Source: Catellicoccus marimammalium (GTDB taxonomy: Bacteria; Bacillota; Bacilli; Lactobacillales; Catellicoccaceae). From it: a stretch of DNA of 64,000 nt. The stretch lies in NCBI RefSeq assembly GCF_965139335.1, contig NZ_CBCSEL010000003.1, one strand, 5' to 3'. A program made the position numbers and the translations under genes. Positions 15,912 through 23,094 of this stretch are shown here, piece after piece. The notes under the pieces are model-generated. The model ran no database searches and was not told where the DNA came from. It saw nothing but the letters and a program-made list of their open reading frames with translations. Every line of letters starts with the position of its first letter. Position 1 is the stretch's first letter.

Positions 15912-15940
15912 ACAAAAAAAAGTTGGCTAGGCCAACTTTT
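15912..15940 (-). terminator. Terminator of greA
   Basis: AAAAGTTGGC (15918-15927) pairs with GCCAACTTTT (15931-15940) around a TAG loop. The minus-strand T-run continues into the rsuA ribosome binding site. Confidence 0.85.
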
Positions 15941-15947
15941 CTGTTTA

Positions 15948-16424
15948 TTAATTTTCTACTTTAATAATTTCTACTTTCATTTCGCCACCTGGAGTTGCAA
16001 TTACCACTTCTTCTCCTAAGTGAGCACCTAATAATGCTTGAGCGATTGGTGAATCATTAGAAATTTTACCAGCAAATGGATCTGCTTCCGCAGAACCTAC
16101 GATAGTATAAGTTTCTTCTTCTCCATCTGGTAATTCTTTAAATGTAACTGTTTTACCTAAAGAAACTTCGTCACTATCTACGCCTTCACTATCAATAATT
16201 TGAGCAAAACGAATCATATTTTCTAAAGTTGTAATACGACCTTCGACAAAAGCTTGTTCATCTTTTGCAGATTCATATTCAGAGTTTTCTGATAAGTCCC
16301 CGTAGCTACGTGCAATTTTAATACGTTCTACGATTTCAGGACGTTTTTTCATAATTAATTCTTCTAATTCGTTTTCTAATTTTTGTTTTCCTTCTAAAGT
16401 CATTGGAAATACTTTTTCTGCCAT
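15948..16424 (-). CDS. greA: Transcription elongation factor GreA
   Basis: A 158-residue GreA. It has an N-terminal coiled-coil with the acidic tip region GDLSENSEYESAKDEQA and a C-terminal FKBP-like domain. It stimulates RNA polymerase to cleave backtracked transcripts. The frame extends upstream to 16469, but the ATG at 16424 is preceded by AAAGGAG with ~8-base spacing and matches the family N-terminus (MAEK). It lies downstream of mltG, the common mltG-greA arrangement in Firmicutes, with a weak hairpin between the two. Confidence 0.95.
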   Translation of the reverse strand: MAEKVFPMTLEGKQKLENELEELIMKKRPEIVERIKIARSYGDLSENSEYESAKDEQAFVEGRITTLENMIRFAQIIDSEGVDSDEVSLGKTVTFKELPDGEEETYTIVGSAEADPFAGKISNDSPIAQALLGAHLGEEVVIATPGGEMKVEIIKVEN

Positions 16425-16452
16425 GTTTTTCTCTCCTTTAATAAACAATACA

Positions 16453-16473
16453 AAGTGTGGCAAAGCCACACTT
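16453..16473 (-). terminator. Hairpin between mltG and greA (weak terminator or attenuator)
   Basis: AAGTGTGGC (16453-16461) pairs with GCCACACTT (16465-16473). The following minus-strand bases are only moderately T-rich, so partial read-through into greA is likely. Confidence 0.6.
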
Positions 16474-16479
16474 CATATT

Positions 16480-17619
16480 TTACTTATTATTATACCCTTC
16501 AATATATTGAGAGCATAGTTTTTCGTGTTCTTCAAATGTTTTTGCGAAGTAAACTTTTCCAGTCTTAATATCAGCGATGAAATACAAGTAATCACTCTTT
16601 TCAGGATATACAACCGCATCAATCGCTGCTTTACTTGGATTATTGAATGGTCCTGGTCCAAAGCCTGGATTGATATATAAGTTGTATGGAGATTGTGTTC
16701 TTACATCATCTACAGATAAATGAACTTTATGTTCACCCATTGCATACGTTACAGAAATATCTGATTGTAAAGGCATTCCTTTTGCAATACGATTGAAGAA
16801 AACACCAGCAATCTTACGACGATCTTCTTCGGTTACTCCTTCTTTTTCAACTAAAGAAGCAAGAGTTAAGACGTGCTGAACCGTTAAGTTTTGTTGCTTA
16901 ATTGGTTCATAGAATTCTTTCATCACCGTATTCATATTGCCTAAAATTTCTTCGACAAATTCTTCTAAAGATTCTTTCTTATACAAGTTATAAGTTGCTG
17001 GATACAAATATCCTTCAAAGTAATAACGTACTTGATCAATCGTTGATTCTTCACTTTGTAATAATTCCGGATATTTTTGTTCCATCTTATTATAGAAGTC
17101 ACGGTTACGCATTAAGTTTAAAAATTCTTCTTTTGAGAAATCTGTTTTCTTCTCAATTAAATCACCGATTTGATCTACGGTATATCCTTCTGGAATCGTT
17201 ATCGTAGCAATTGGAATTCCACGAGGGTCAGTAGATCCGCCTTTTTCTAAAGTTGAAACTACTTTTTTCACATCCATGCTTGGAGATAATGCATAATAGC
17301 CAGCTTGGAAACCTTTTTTCGCATGTGATTTTGCATAGTAAGAGAAGACAAATCCAGATTTAACAATCCCTTTATCTTCTAAGATGCTACCGATTTGTTT
17401 GGTTGATGAACCCACTGGAATCTCGATTTGATAATCTTTAGTGTCTTTAGGGTTCATTGCTTCTAACCCTGAATTCCAGTAATTATAAAAAGCAAATCCT
17501 AACGCTAAGACACCAATTACTAACGCAATCGCTACAATCATAATGATTCGTTTTTTTGGTTCTTGCGTATCTCGTCTTCTAGACGGTTTTGGACTTGGTT
17601 TTTTTATTTCTTCTGTCAT
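16480..17619 (-). CDS. mltG: Endolytic murein transglycosylase MltG
   Basis: A 379-residue YceG-like protein with a basic N-terminus, one membrane helix (~24-46) and an extracellular catalytic domain. LASLVEKEG carries the catalytic glutamate, followed by the LQSDISVTYA and SPYNLYINPGFGPGPFNNP blocks of the family. MltG cleaves nascent glycan strands at the membrane and sets strand length, cooperating with penicillin-binding proteins and RodA-type synthases. Length is normal. It heads an mltG-greA unit. Confidence 0.93.
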   Translation of the reverse strand: MTEEIKKPSPKPSRRRDTQEPKKRIIMIVAIALVIGVLALGFAFYNYWNSGLEAMNPKDTKDYQIEIPVGSSTKQIGSILEDKGIVKSGFVFSYYAKSHAKKGFQAGYYALSPSMDVKKVVSTLEKGGSTDPRGIPIATITIPEGYTVDQIGDLIEKKTDFSKEEFLNLMRNRDFYNKMEQKYPELLQSEESTIDQVRYYFEGYLYPATYNLYKKESLEEFVEEILGNMNTVMKEFYEPIKQQNLTVQHVLTLASLVEKEGVTEEDRRKIAGVFFNRIAKGMPLQSDISVTYAMGEHKVHLSVDDVRTQSPYNLYINPGFGPGPFNNPSKAAIDAVVYPEKSDYLYFIADIKTGKVYFAKTFEEHEKLCSQYIEGYNNK

Positions 17620-17739
17620 AAATAAACCTCACCTTATCCTCATTCATTCCTTCTTCTGCTTATAGCACTTTCTTATTATAGCAATACTTATAATTAGTTT
17701 CAATTATTGCATGAATCTGTTTTCATTGCAATGAAAAAA

Positions 17740-17772
17740 TAAAAAAAGAAAGCTTGAAATCAAGCTTTCTTT
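17740..17772 (-). terminator. Terminator of pgi
   Basis: AAAGAAAGCTTG (17745-17756) pairs with CAAGCTTTCTTT (17761-17772). The minus-strand continuation is T-rich. Confidence 0.85.
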
Positions 17773-17781
17773 CATGGAAAA

Positions 17782-19134
17782 CTATTTATTAAATTTATCT
17801 AAACGTTCATTTAATTCTTTAGTTTGTTCTTCAAATCCAGGTTTTCCTAATAAAGCGAACATGTTGCTCTTATATTTTTCTACTCCTGGTTGGTTGAATG
17901 GGTTAATTGCGTTTAAGTAACCTGAAATACCAGCAGCTAATTCAAAGAAGTACATCATTTCACCTAATGTACGTTCGCTCATGTCTGCTAAGTTTAAAAC
18001 AAAGTTTGGTACATCTCCGTCGATGTGAGCTAATAATACACCTTCAAAGGCTTTGTCGTTTACATCGTTCATGTCACGACCTTGTAAGTAAGCTAAGCCA
18101 TCTAAGTTTTCTTCCATTTCTGGAATCATCATTGATTCACGAGGTTGTTCTACGTGTAACACAGTCTCAAAGATGTTACGACGTCCTTCTTGGATGAATT
18201 GACCTAATGAGTGTAAATCAGTAGAGAAGTTAGCACTTGATGGGTAAATTCCTTTTTGATCTTTACCTTCTGTTTCACCAAATAATTGCTTCCACCATTC
18301 GCAGAAGTATTGTAAGCTTGGTTCGTAGTTTACTAATAATTCTGTATCTTTACCTTTACGGTATAAGATGTTACGTAATGCAGCGTATTGGTAAGCTTCG
18401 TTTTCTTCTAATTTATCGCTCATGTAAGCTGCACGAGCATCTGCAGCTCCAGCCATTAATTCATCAATGTTTGCTCCTGAAGCAGCTATTGGTAATAAAC
18501 CTACTGCAGTAAATACTGAGTAGCGTCCACCAACGTTATCAGGAATTACAAATGTTTCCCATCCTTCAGCGTCTGCTTCTACTTTTACTGCTCCACGTTC
18601 ACGGTCTGTTGTAGCGTAAATACGTTTGTTTGCTTCTTCTTTACCATATTTTTTCACTAATAATTCTTTGAACACACGGAACGCAATTGCTGGTTCTGTT
18701 GTTGTTCCTGATTTAGAAATTACGTTTACAGAGAAGTCTTTATCTCCAATAATGTCTAATAAATCTTTTAAGTAAGTAGCACTGATGCTGTTTCCTGCAA
18801 AGAAGATTTGTGGTGTATCACTATCTTTTAAGTTGTAGAATGTGTGGTTTAAGAAATCAATCGCAGCACGAGCTCCTAAGTAAGAACCACCAATTCCGAT
18901 AACGATTAAGATATCAGAATCTTTTTTAATTTTTTCAGCTGCTTTTTTAATGCGGTCAAATTCTTCTTTATCGTAGTCCACTGGTAGATCTACCCAACCT
19001 AAAAAGTCAGATCCTGGACCTTTTTTCTCACGTAATAATTCATGTGCACATGACACTTGTGGTTGCATAAATGCTAATTCTTCATCGCTAATAAAGTTTG
19101 CAGATGTTGAATAATCGAATTTAATTTTTGACAT
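17782..19134 (-). CDS. pgi: Glucose-6-phosphate isomerase
   Basis: A 450-residue isomerase linking glucose-6-phosphate and fructose-6-phosphate in glycolysis. The length is that of the short Firmicute type. VIGIGGSYLGARAA is the N-terminal phosphate-binding block. VISKSGTTTEPA and the GGRYSVFTAVGLLP signature are intact. The catalytic glutamate of the QLFGETEGK region and a late FNQPGVEKYK block are present. AAGGAGG precedes the start. It is a single-gene unit with promoter elements at 19186-19214 and its own terminator. Confidence 0.97.
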   Translation of the reverse strand: MSKIKFDYSTSANFISDEELAFMQPQVSCAHELLREKKGPGSDFLGWVDLPVDYDKEEFDRIKKAAEKIKKDSDILIVIGIGGSYLGARAAIDFLNHTFYNLKDSDTPQIFFAGNSISATYLKDLLDIIGDKDFSVNVISKSGTTTEPAIAFRVFKELLVKKYGKEEANKRIYATTDRERGAVKVEADAEGWETFVIPDNVGGRYSVFTAVGLLPIAASGANIDELMAGAADARAAYMSDKLEENEAYQYAALRNILYRKGKDTELLVNYEPSLQYFCEWWKQLFGETEGKDQKGIYPSSANFSTDLHSLGQFIQEGRRNIFETVLHVEQPRESMMIPEMEENLDGLAYLQGRDMNDVNDKAFEGVLLAHIDGDVPNFVLNLADMSERTLGEMMYFFELAAGISGYLNAINPFNQPGVEKYKSNMFALLGKPGFEEQTKELNERLDKFNK

Positions 19135-19185
19135 TCCTTATTCCTCCTTGAATCGATTAGCTTTTGCTAACTCATTCTACTAAAT

Positions 19186-19214
19186 AGAATAAAATTTTCT
19201 CATTCATTTTGCAA
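19186..19214 (-). promoter_or_regulatory. Predicted sigma-A promoter of pgi
   Basis: On the minus strand TTGCAA (19209-19214) and TATTCT (19186-19191) are spaced by 17 bases, ~50 bases before the pgi start. A short hairpin (TTAGC/GCTAA, 19157-19170) lies in the leader. Confidence 0.5.
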
Positions 19215-19240
19215 GCATTTCCAAAACTTTTCATAGGAAG

Positions 19241-19269
19241 TTTAGTTCTTTTTTTCCATTTGTTATAAT
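19241..19269 (+). promoter_or_regulatory. Predicted extended -10 promoter of the flavoprotein gene
   Basis: TGTTATAAT at 19261-19269 is an extended -10 (TGnTATAAT). TTTAGT at 19241-19246 is a weak -35 at 17-base spacing. Confidence 0.6.
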
Positions 19270-19293
19270 GAAAAGAAAAAAGGAGCCAAAGTC

Positions 19294-20556
19294 ATGATTT
19301 ATGATGTAATTATTATTGGTGCTGGTGCTGCTGGATTATTTGCCAGTGTAGCTGCCAGTCAAGAAGGTGCTTCTGTCCTTGTCTTAGAGAAGAATAAAAA
19401 AGCAGGCAAGAAATTACGCTTAACTGGTGGTGGACGTTGTAACGTCACTTCTACCCTATCCATCGATGAAATTATTGAAAACATCCCTGGAAATGGGAAG
19501 TTTCTTTACAGTACATTTTCACAATTTAACAATCAAGATCTATTAACGTTCTTTCCAGAACATCATGTTCCTTTAAAAGAAGAAGACCATGGACGAGTTT
19601 TCCCAACTACAGATAAAGCAAGAACGATTGTAGAATGTCTAGAAAATACCGCTAAAGAGCAAGGAGCAGAATTTAAATTTCAAACCGAGGTCCAAAGTAT
19701 TCGAGAAGAAAATGGCCTTTGGTATGTTAAAACGGAACAAGAATCTTTTTGTGCCTATACTTTAATTATTGCCACTGGAGGTTGTACTTATCGTCAAACG
19801 GGTTCCACAGGGGATGGTTATCGATTTGCTAAAGGTCAAGGTCATACTGTAACTCCGTTATATCCAACCGAAGCACCATTAATTAGTGAAGAAGCGTTCA
19901 TTAAAGATCGTACCCTTCAAGGAATTTCTTTACGAGAAGTTGCGCTTACGGTTTGGAATGAACAAGGAAAAAAAGTCATCACACATCAACATGACTTATT
20001 ATTCACGCACTTTGGTTTGTCTGGACCTGCAGCATTGCGTTGTAGTATGTTTATCAATCAACTATTACGCACACAAAAAGAAGTTATAGTCACCGTAAAC
20101 TTCCATCCAGAAAAATCAGAAACCGATTGGCAAAAATATTTCCAAACAAAACAAAAAGAAGCAGGAAAAAAATCAGTCAAAAATGCTTGGAATGATCAAT
20201 TTCAAGAACGAGTTTTACTCTTTTTATGTGAACAAAGTGGGATTGATCCACAGCAGCCGGTGCAACAAATTACGCCAGCGCAATACGAAACATTCTATCA
20301 AAAGATGACTGCCCTTCCTCTTTCTATTGTTCGTACCTATCCTTTAGAAAAGGCGTTTGTTACCGGAGGTGGAGTTTCTTTAAAAGAAATCACACCTAAA
20401 ACGCTAGAAAGCAAGAAAAAACAAAATCTATTTTTTGCTGGAGAAGTATTAGATATTAATGCCTATACGGGTGGTTTTAACTTAACTGCTGCCTTTTGTA
20501 TGGGCTATGTTGCCGGTAAACAAGCAGCTACGTTGGCGAGCTATTACCATTATTAA
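19294..20556 (+). CDS. NAD(P)/FAD-dependent oxidoreductase, HI0933/BaiN-like
   Basis: A 420-residue flavoprotein. The N-terminal dinucleotide-binding motif GAGAAGL (residues ~9-15) and the LTGGGRCNVTS block are diagnostic of the HI0933 family. Later GGCTYRQTGSTGDGY and the C-terminal FAGEVLDINAYTGGFNL block complete the FAD site. Family members include the BaiN-like proteins of bile-acid-transforming clostridia, but the family is widespread and the substrate here is unknown. AAAGGAGCC precedes the ATG. It stands alone, divergent from pgi. Confidence 0.85.
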   Translation: MIYDVIIIGAGAAGLFASVAASQEGASVLVLEKNKKAGKKLRLTGGGRCNVTSTLSIDEIIENIPGNGKFLYSTFSQFNNQDLLTFFPEHHVPLKEEDHGRVFPTTDKARTIVECLENTAKEQGAEFKFQTEVQSIREENGLWYVKTEQESFCAYTLIIATGGCTYRQTGSTGDGYRFAKGQGHTVTPLYPTEAPLISEEAFIKDRTLQGISLREVALTVWNEQGKKVITHQHDLLFTHFGLSGPAALRCSMFINQLLRTQKEVIVTVNFHPEKSETDWQKYFQTKQKEAGKKSVKNAWNDQFQERVLLFLCEQSGIDPQQPVQQITPAQYETFYQKMTALPLSIVRTYPLEKAFVTGGGVSLKEITPKTLESKKKQNLFFAGEVLDINAYTGGFNLTAAFCMGYVAGKQAATLASYYHY

Positions 20557-20572
20557 AAACTAGTCATTTCTT

Positions 20573-20601
20573 TTGCATCTTTTTTCACAGAGGAGTATAG
20601 T
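20573..20601 (+). promoter_or_regulatory. Predicted promoter of the SDR gene with palindromic -10
   Basis: TTGCAT (20573-20578) and TATAGT (20596-20601) are spaced by exactly 17 bases. The -10 is nested in the inverted repeat GAGTA-tag-TACTC (20593-20605), a possible operator. Confidence 0.55.
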
Positions 20602-20629
20602 ACTCTACGAAATAAAGGAGATGACAAAA

Positions 20630-21442
20630 ATGGATATCATTCCAAATCGTTTTAAAGACAAAGTAATGATTATTACTGGAGCAGCAGGCGGGATCGGAAA
20701 AGCTTGTGCCATTCGTGCTGCCAAAGAAGGGGCAAAACTAGTTCTTGGAGATCAAAAAGAAGAAATGAGCCAAGAAACTCTAGAAGAAATTCAAAAAATC
20801 ACACCAGATGTGGACTTTTTAGTTGGTGACTTATGTGAAGAAAAAAATTGTCAAGCTTTAGTTCAAACTGCGATTGAAAAATATGGTCGTATCGATATTT
20901 TAGTGAACAATGCTGGGATTACTGGAATTCCTGCTCCTGTTCATGAAATGAGCGAAGAAATGTTCCGTCATGTACTGGATAGTAACATTATGATTGCTTT
21001 TTATTGTTCAAAAGCAACTCTTCCTTATATGATGGAACAACACAATGGGTCTATCATTAACGTTTCTTCTGTTGCAGGATTAACGGGATTCCCTGGACAT
21101 AGCGCTTATGTTACTTCTAAACATGGGTTAAATGGATTAACTCGTAACATGGCTCTAGATTATGCTTCTTATGGTATTCGTGTAAATGCGGTAAACCCAG
21201 GTACAACACAAACACCAATGTACGATGAAGCTTTAGCCTTTTTAGCTAGCAAACGCGAAAAAGCAGCAAAAGAAGGAACTGAACCAGAAGATAATATCGT
21301 TCAAGGAAAAACGGTTTCTCCACAAAAACGTGTTGCGGCCGCAGAAGAAGTCGCAAATGGTATTCTCTTCTTAGCCAGTGAAGAAGCAAGCAATATCACT
21401 GGTGTTTATCTACCTGTGGATGGTGGATTTACTGCCTTTTAA
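20630..21442 (+). CDS. Short-chain dehydrogenase/reductase (SDR) family oxidoreductase
   Basis: A 270-residue classical SDR. TGAAGGIGKA binds the dinucleotide, NNAG is the structural motif, and the catalytic set is Ser in NVSSVAG with Tyr and Lys in YVTSK. NPGTTQTPM is the PG motif. Asp after the second strand (GDQ) suggests NAD rather than NADP. The substrate is not deducible; relatives act on sugars, sterols or acyl chains. An ATG at 20621 abuts GGAG, so the ATG at 20630, with 9-base spacing, is preferred. It has its own promoter and a strong terminator. Confidence 0.85.
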   Translation: MDIIPNRFKDKVMIITGAAGGIGKACAIRAAKEGAKLVLGDQKEEMSQETLEEIQKITPDVDFLVGDLCEEKNCQALVQTAIEKYGRIDILVNNAGITGIPAPVHEMSEEMFRHVLDSNIMIAFYCSKATLPYMMEQHNGSIINVSSVAGLTGFPGHSAYVTSKHGLNGLTRNMALDYASYGIRVNAVNPGTTQTPMYDEALAFLASKREKAAKEGTEPEDNIVQGKTVSPQKRVAAAEEVANGILFLASEEASNITGVYLPVDGGFTAF

Positions 21443-21456
21443 TCTCTTTTCCTATA

Positions 21457-21494
21457 AAAATAGACTTAGGAACTTTCCTAAGTCTATTTTTTTT
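21457..21494. terminator. Bidirectional terminator between the SDR and DUF805 genes
   Basis: AAAATAGACTTAGG (21457-21470) pairs with CCTAAGTCTATTTT (21477-21490), followed by Ts on the plus strand and flanked by As on the other side. Confidence 0.85.
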
Positions 21495-21906
21495 ATAATT
21501 TTTCTTCATCTTGAGCTTCTTCAATCGCATTTTTCTTTACATAATGACTTGGTAAACAGCCAATCACAGCATTTCCCACTAAATTAATCCAAAAGATAAG
21601 CCCAAAAGCACCAAGGGAAGAATCAATGACAACCCATACTGCCCAACTGTAAAGTGCCCAACGAGCAATTCCAACATCTAATCCTCGACGAATGATTAAC
21701 AACATAAAAAATAAAGTAAAAAAGCAAGAAATGGCATTTGGCACCACGATAAACGTCGTCATGCTCCAATGAAGAGCAGTAAATAACCCAAAAAAGATAA
21801 AAATGCAAAGCAAAGCAAAGACTGGGAAAATCCAAAACATACACCAAAAGTCTTTTCTCGCTAACGGTACATTTAAATTAAATAAATTTTTGAATTTTTC
21901 TTTCAT
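21493..21906 (-). CDS. DUF805 family membrane protein
   Basis: A 137-residue membrane protein with about four transmembrane segments. LARKDFW near the N-terminus and RRGLDVGIARW after the third helix match the R-x-x-FW and RRLHDxGxSGW marks of DUF805, a family of unknown function, sometimes linked to inner-membrane stress proteins. A charged C-terminal tail follows. It is a single gene convergent with the SDR gene. Confidence 0.7.
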   Translation of the reverse strand: MKEKFKNLFNLNVPLARKDFWCMFWIFPVFALLCIFIFFGLFTALHWSMTTFIVVPNAISCFFTLFFMLLIIRRGLDVGIARWALYSWAVWVVIDSSLGAFGLIFWINLVGNAVIGCLPSHYVKKNAIEEAQDEEKL

Positions 21907-22087
21907 TTCTTATTCCCTCTTTCATTCGTAAATCCTTTCACAATTATTGTATAATTCTTTTTGCAAAAAGAACAAAGATATGATGCGTAAGAGAACATAA
22001 TTTTCTGTTTTTACTATATTCTTATTATGATAAACGTATAGAAATACTATAAAAATTGAGGGATTACCCTATTGGAGGTGTAGGCAA

Positions 22088-22285
22088 ATGAAACTTTTAA
22101 CCATCGTTTTACTTCTTATTGGAGCACTTCTCACCCTTTTTTATCTTCTCAATGGAGATATCTTCTTAGATATGATTCATGATCATTGGAAACAAATGGG
22201 CTTAAAACCCAAAAATGCTTTTCGTCTTATCCGACTAAAAATCAAACTTTTTTGGCAACGTTTATTTTCTCATTCGCAAAAATAA
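22088..22285 (+). CDS. Small membrane protein, 65 residues
   Basis: One N-terminal hydrophobic helix (residues ~4-23) is followed by a basic amphipathic tail ending in HSQK. I do not recognise a family. A good ribosome binding site (GGAGGTG, 9 bases before ATG) and a strong terminator directly after the stop support a real gene. Confidence 0.6.
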   Translation: MKLLTIVLLLIGALLTLFYLLNGDIFLDMIHDHWKQMGLKPKNAFRLIRLKIKLFWQRLFSHSQK

Positions 22286-22313
22286 AAAACGATGATGGCT
22301 TTCATCGTTTTTT
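22285..22313 (+). terminator. Terminator of the 65-residue membrane protein gene
   Basis: AAAAACGATGA (22285-22295) pairs with TCATCGTTTTT (22302-22312), followed by Ts. Confidence 0.85.
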
Positions 22314-22373
22314 ATGCAATAAAGTTTATCCTTCTTTTTTATAAGTAAACCATGATTCATTGAATTTCTTTCA

Positions 22374-22649
22374 TTAATAAAATAAAAATCCACTATACCC
22401 TGTTTGCATGCGATTGGCTAATTCATAAACTTTTTTCACATAAGGATCTTGTTTTTGTCTGACATGGGTCATGAAATATCCACTAAGACTTCCCACTAAA
22501 CGATAAGAAACATAACTCGGAAGCTCTCCTCTCTTTAGTCCTTTCACTGCTTCCACAAGAATGCTCTCGATTTCTGGCTCTAATACCCCATGTTCATGTG
22601 CTTCTTTAATTGCGGATAATAATTGTTGTTTATCTTCTTCCCTACTCAT
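22374..22649 (-). CDS. Enterocin A immunity-like helical protein
   Basis: A 91-residue, all-helical-looking soluble protein. Its pattern (ILVEAVKGLKRGELPSYV, then a LVGSLSGYFMTH stretch, then a PYVKKVYELANRM stretch) resembles the EntA_Immun family of bacteriocin immunity proteins. These are four-helix bundles of 80-110 residues that protect producers, or stand alone as orphan immunity genes. No clear bacteriocin gene is adjacent, though a 62-residue hydrophobic peptide gene lies divergently at 22861. Assignment is by pattern recall and needs a profile search. Confidence 0.5.
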   Translation of the reverse strand: MSREEDKQQLLSAIKEAHEHGVLEPEIESILVEAVKGLKRGELPSYVSYRLVGSLSGYFMTHVRQKQDPYVKKVYELANRMQTGYSGFLFY

Positions 22650-22860
22650 AAAAATCTCTCTTTCTGTTTATCCTTTTTATAAATTATACCATATTTATAC
22701 ACAATTCTTCACTTCTTACGTTTCAAACATTTATTTTTATCTGTTGATAAAGTAGTATCATTAGAATTCCTTCCCATTTATCGATTATTATTAAAGTGAA
22801 AGGGGTTATTGTCCTTTCTTATCTTTGGACAATGAGACGATAAAGAAAGAAGGAATACGC

Positions 22861-23049
22861 ATGCAAGGGATATTATTTCTTATCTATATTATCGGAGGAA
22901 GTACTATTAGTTACGAAGTATTTTGGGCTTTTTGGTCATTAGTAAAAGCTATTTTTACTTTCAAAAAGAAAAAGGTTCCTTTTTGGACTTTATTTCTTAC
23001 CTATTACAAGTCATGGAGTTTTTTCTTTATTTTCCGCAAATCATCATAG
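22861..23049 (+). CDS. Small hydrophobic peptide, 62 residues
   Basis: Start chosen at the ATG at 22861 because AAGGA lies 6 bases upstream; the frame extends to 22825 without such a site. The peptide has a hydrophobic N-terminus ending in IIGG, a second aromatic-rich hydrophobic part, a KKKK patch and an aromatic C-terminus. The GG could recall a double-glycine leader, but the preceding stretch is too hydrophobic for a typical one. A hairpin (ATTGTCC 22808-22814 with GGACAAT 22827-22833) sits in its leader. Divergent from the immunity-like gene and ended by the shared terminator at 23066. Confidence 0.4.
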   Translation: MQGILFLIYIIGGSTISYEVFWAFWSLVKAIFTFKKKKVPFWTLFLTYYKSWSFFFIFRKSS

Positions 23050-23065
23050 TCATTCTTTGTCAATC

Positions 23066-23094
23066 AAAAAAAGAGAGGGAATTTCCTCTCTTTT
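23066..23094. terminator. Bidirectional terminator (polA / small peptide gene)
   Basis: AAAAGAGAGG (23069-23078) pairs with CCTCTCTTTT (23085-23094). T-runs exist in both reading directions. Confidence 0.8.

Noticed and set aside
16453..16473. mltG-greA hairpin as a riboswitch
   Set aside because: It is a simple 9-bp stem with a 3-base loop and no ligand-domain-like structure.
19294..21442. A bile-acid transformation cluster made of the BaiN-like flavoprotein and the SDR
   Set aside because: HI0933-type flavoproteins and SDRs are ubiquitous, the two genes have separate promoters, and no other bai genes are present; the bile salt hydrolase lies 17 kb away.
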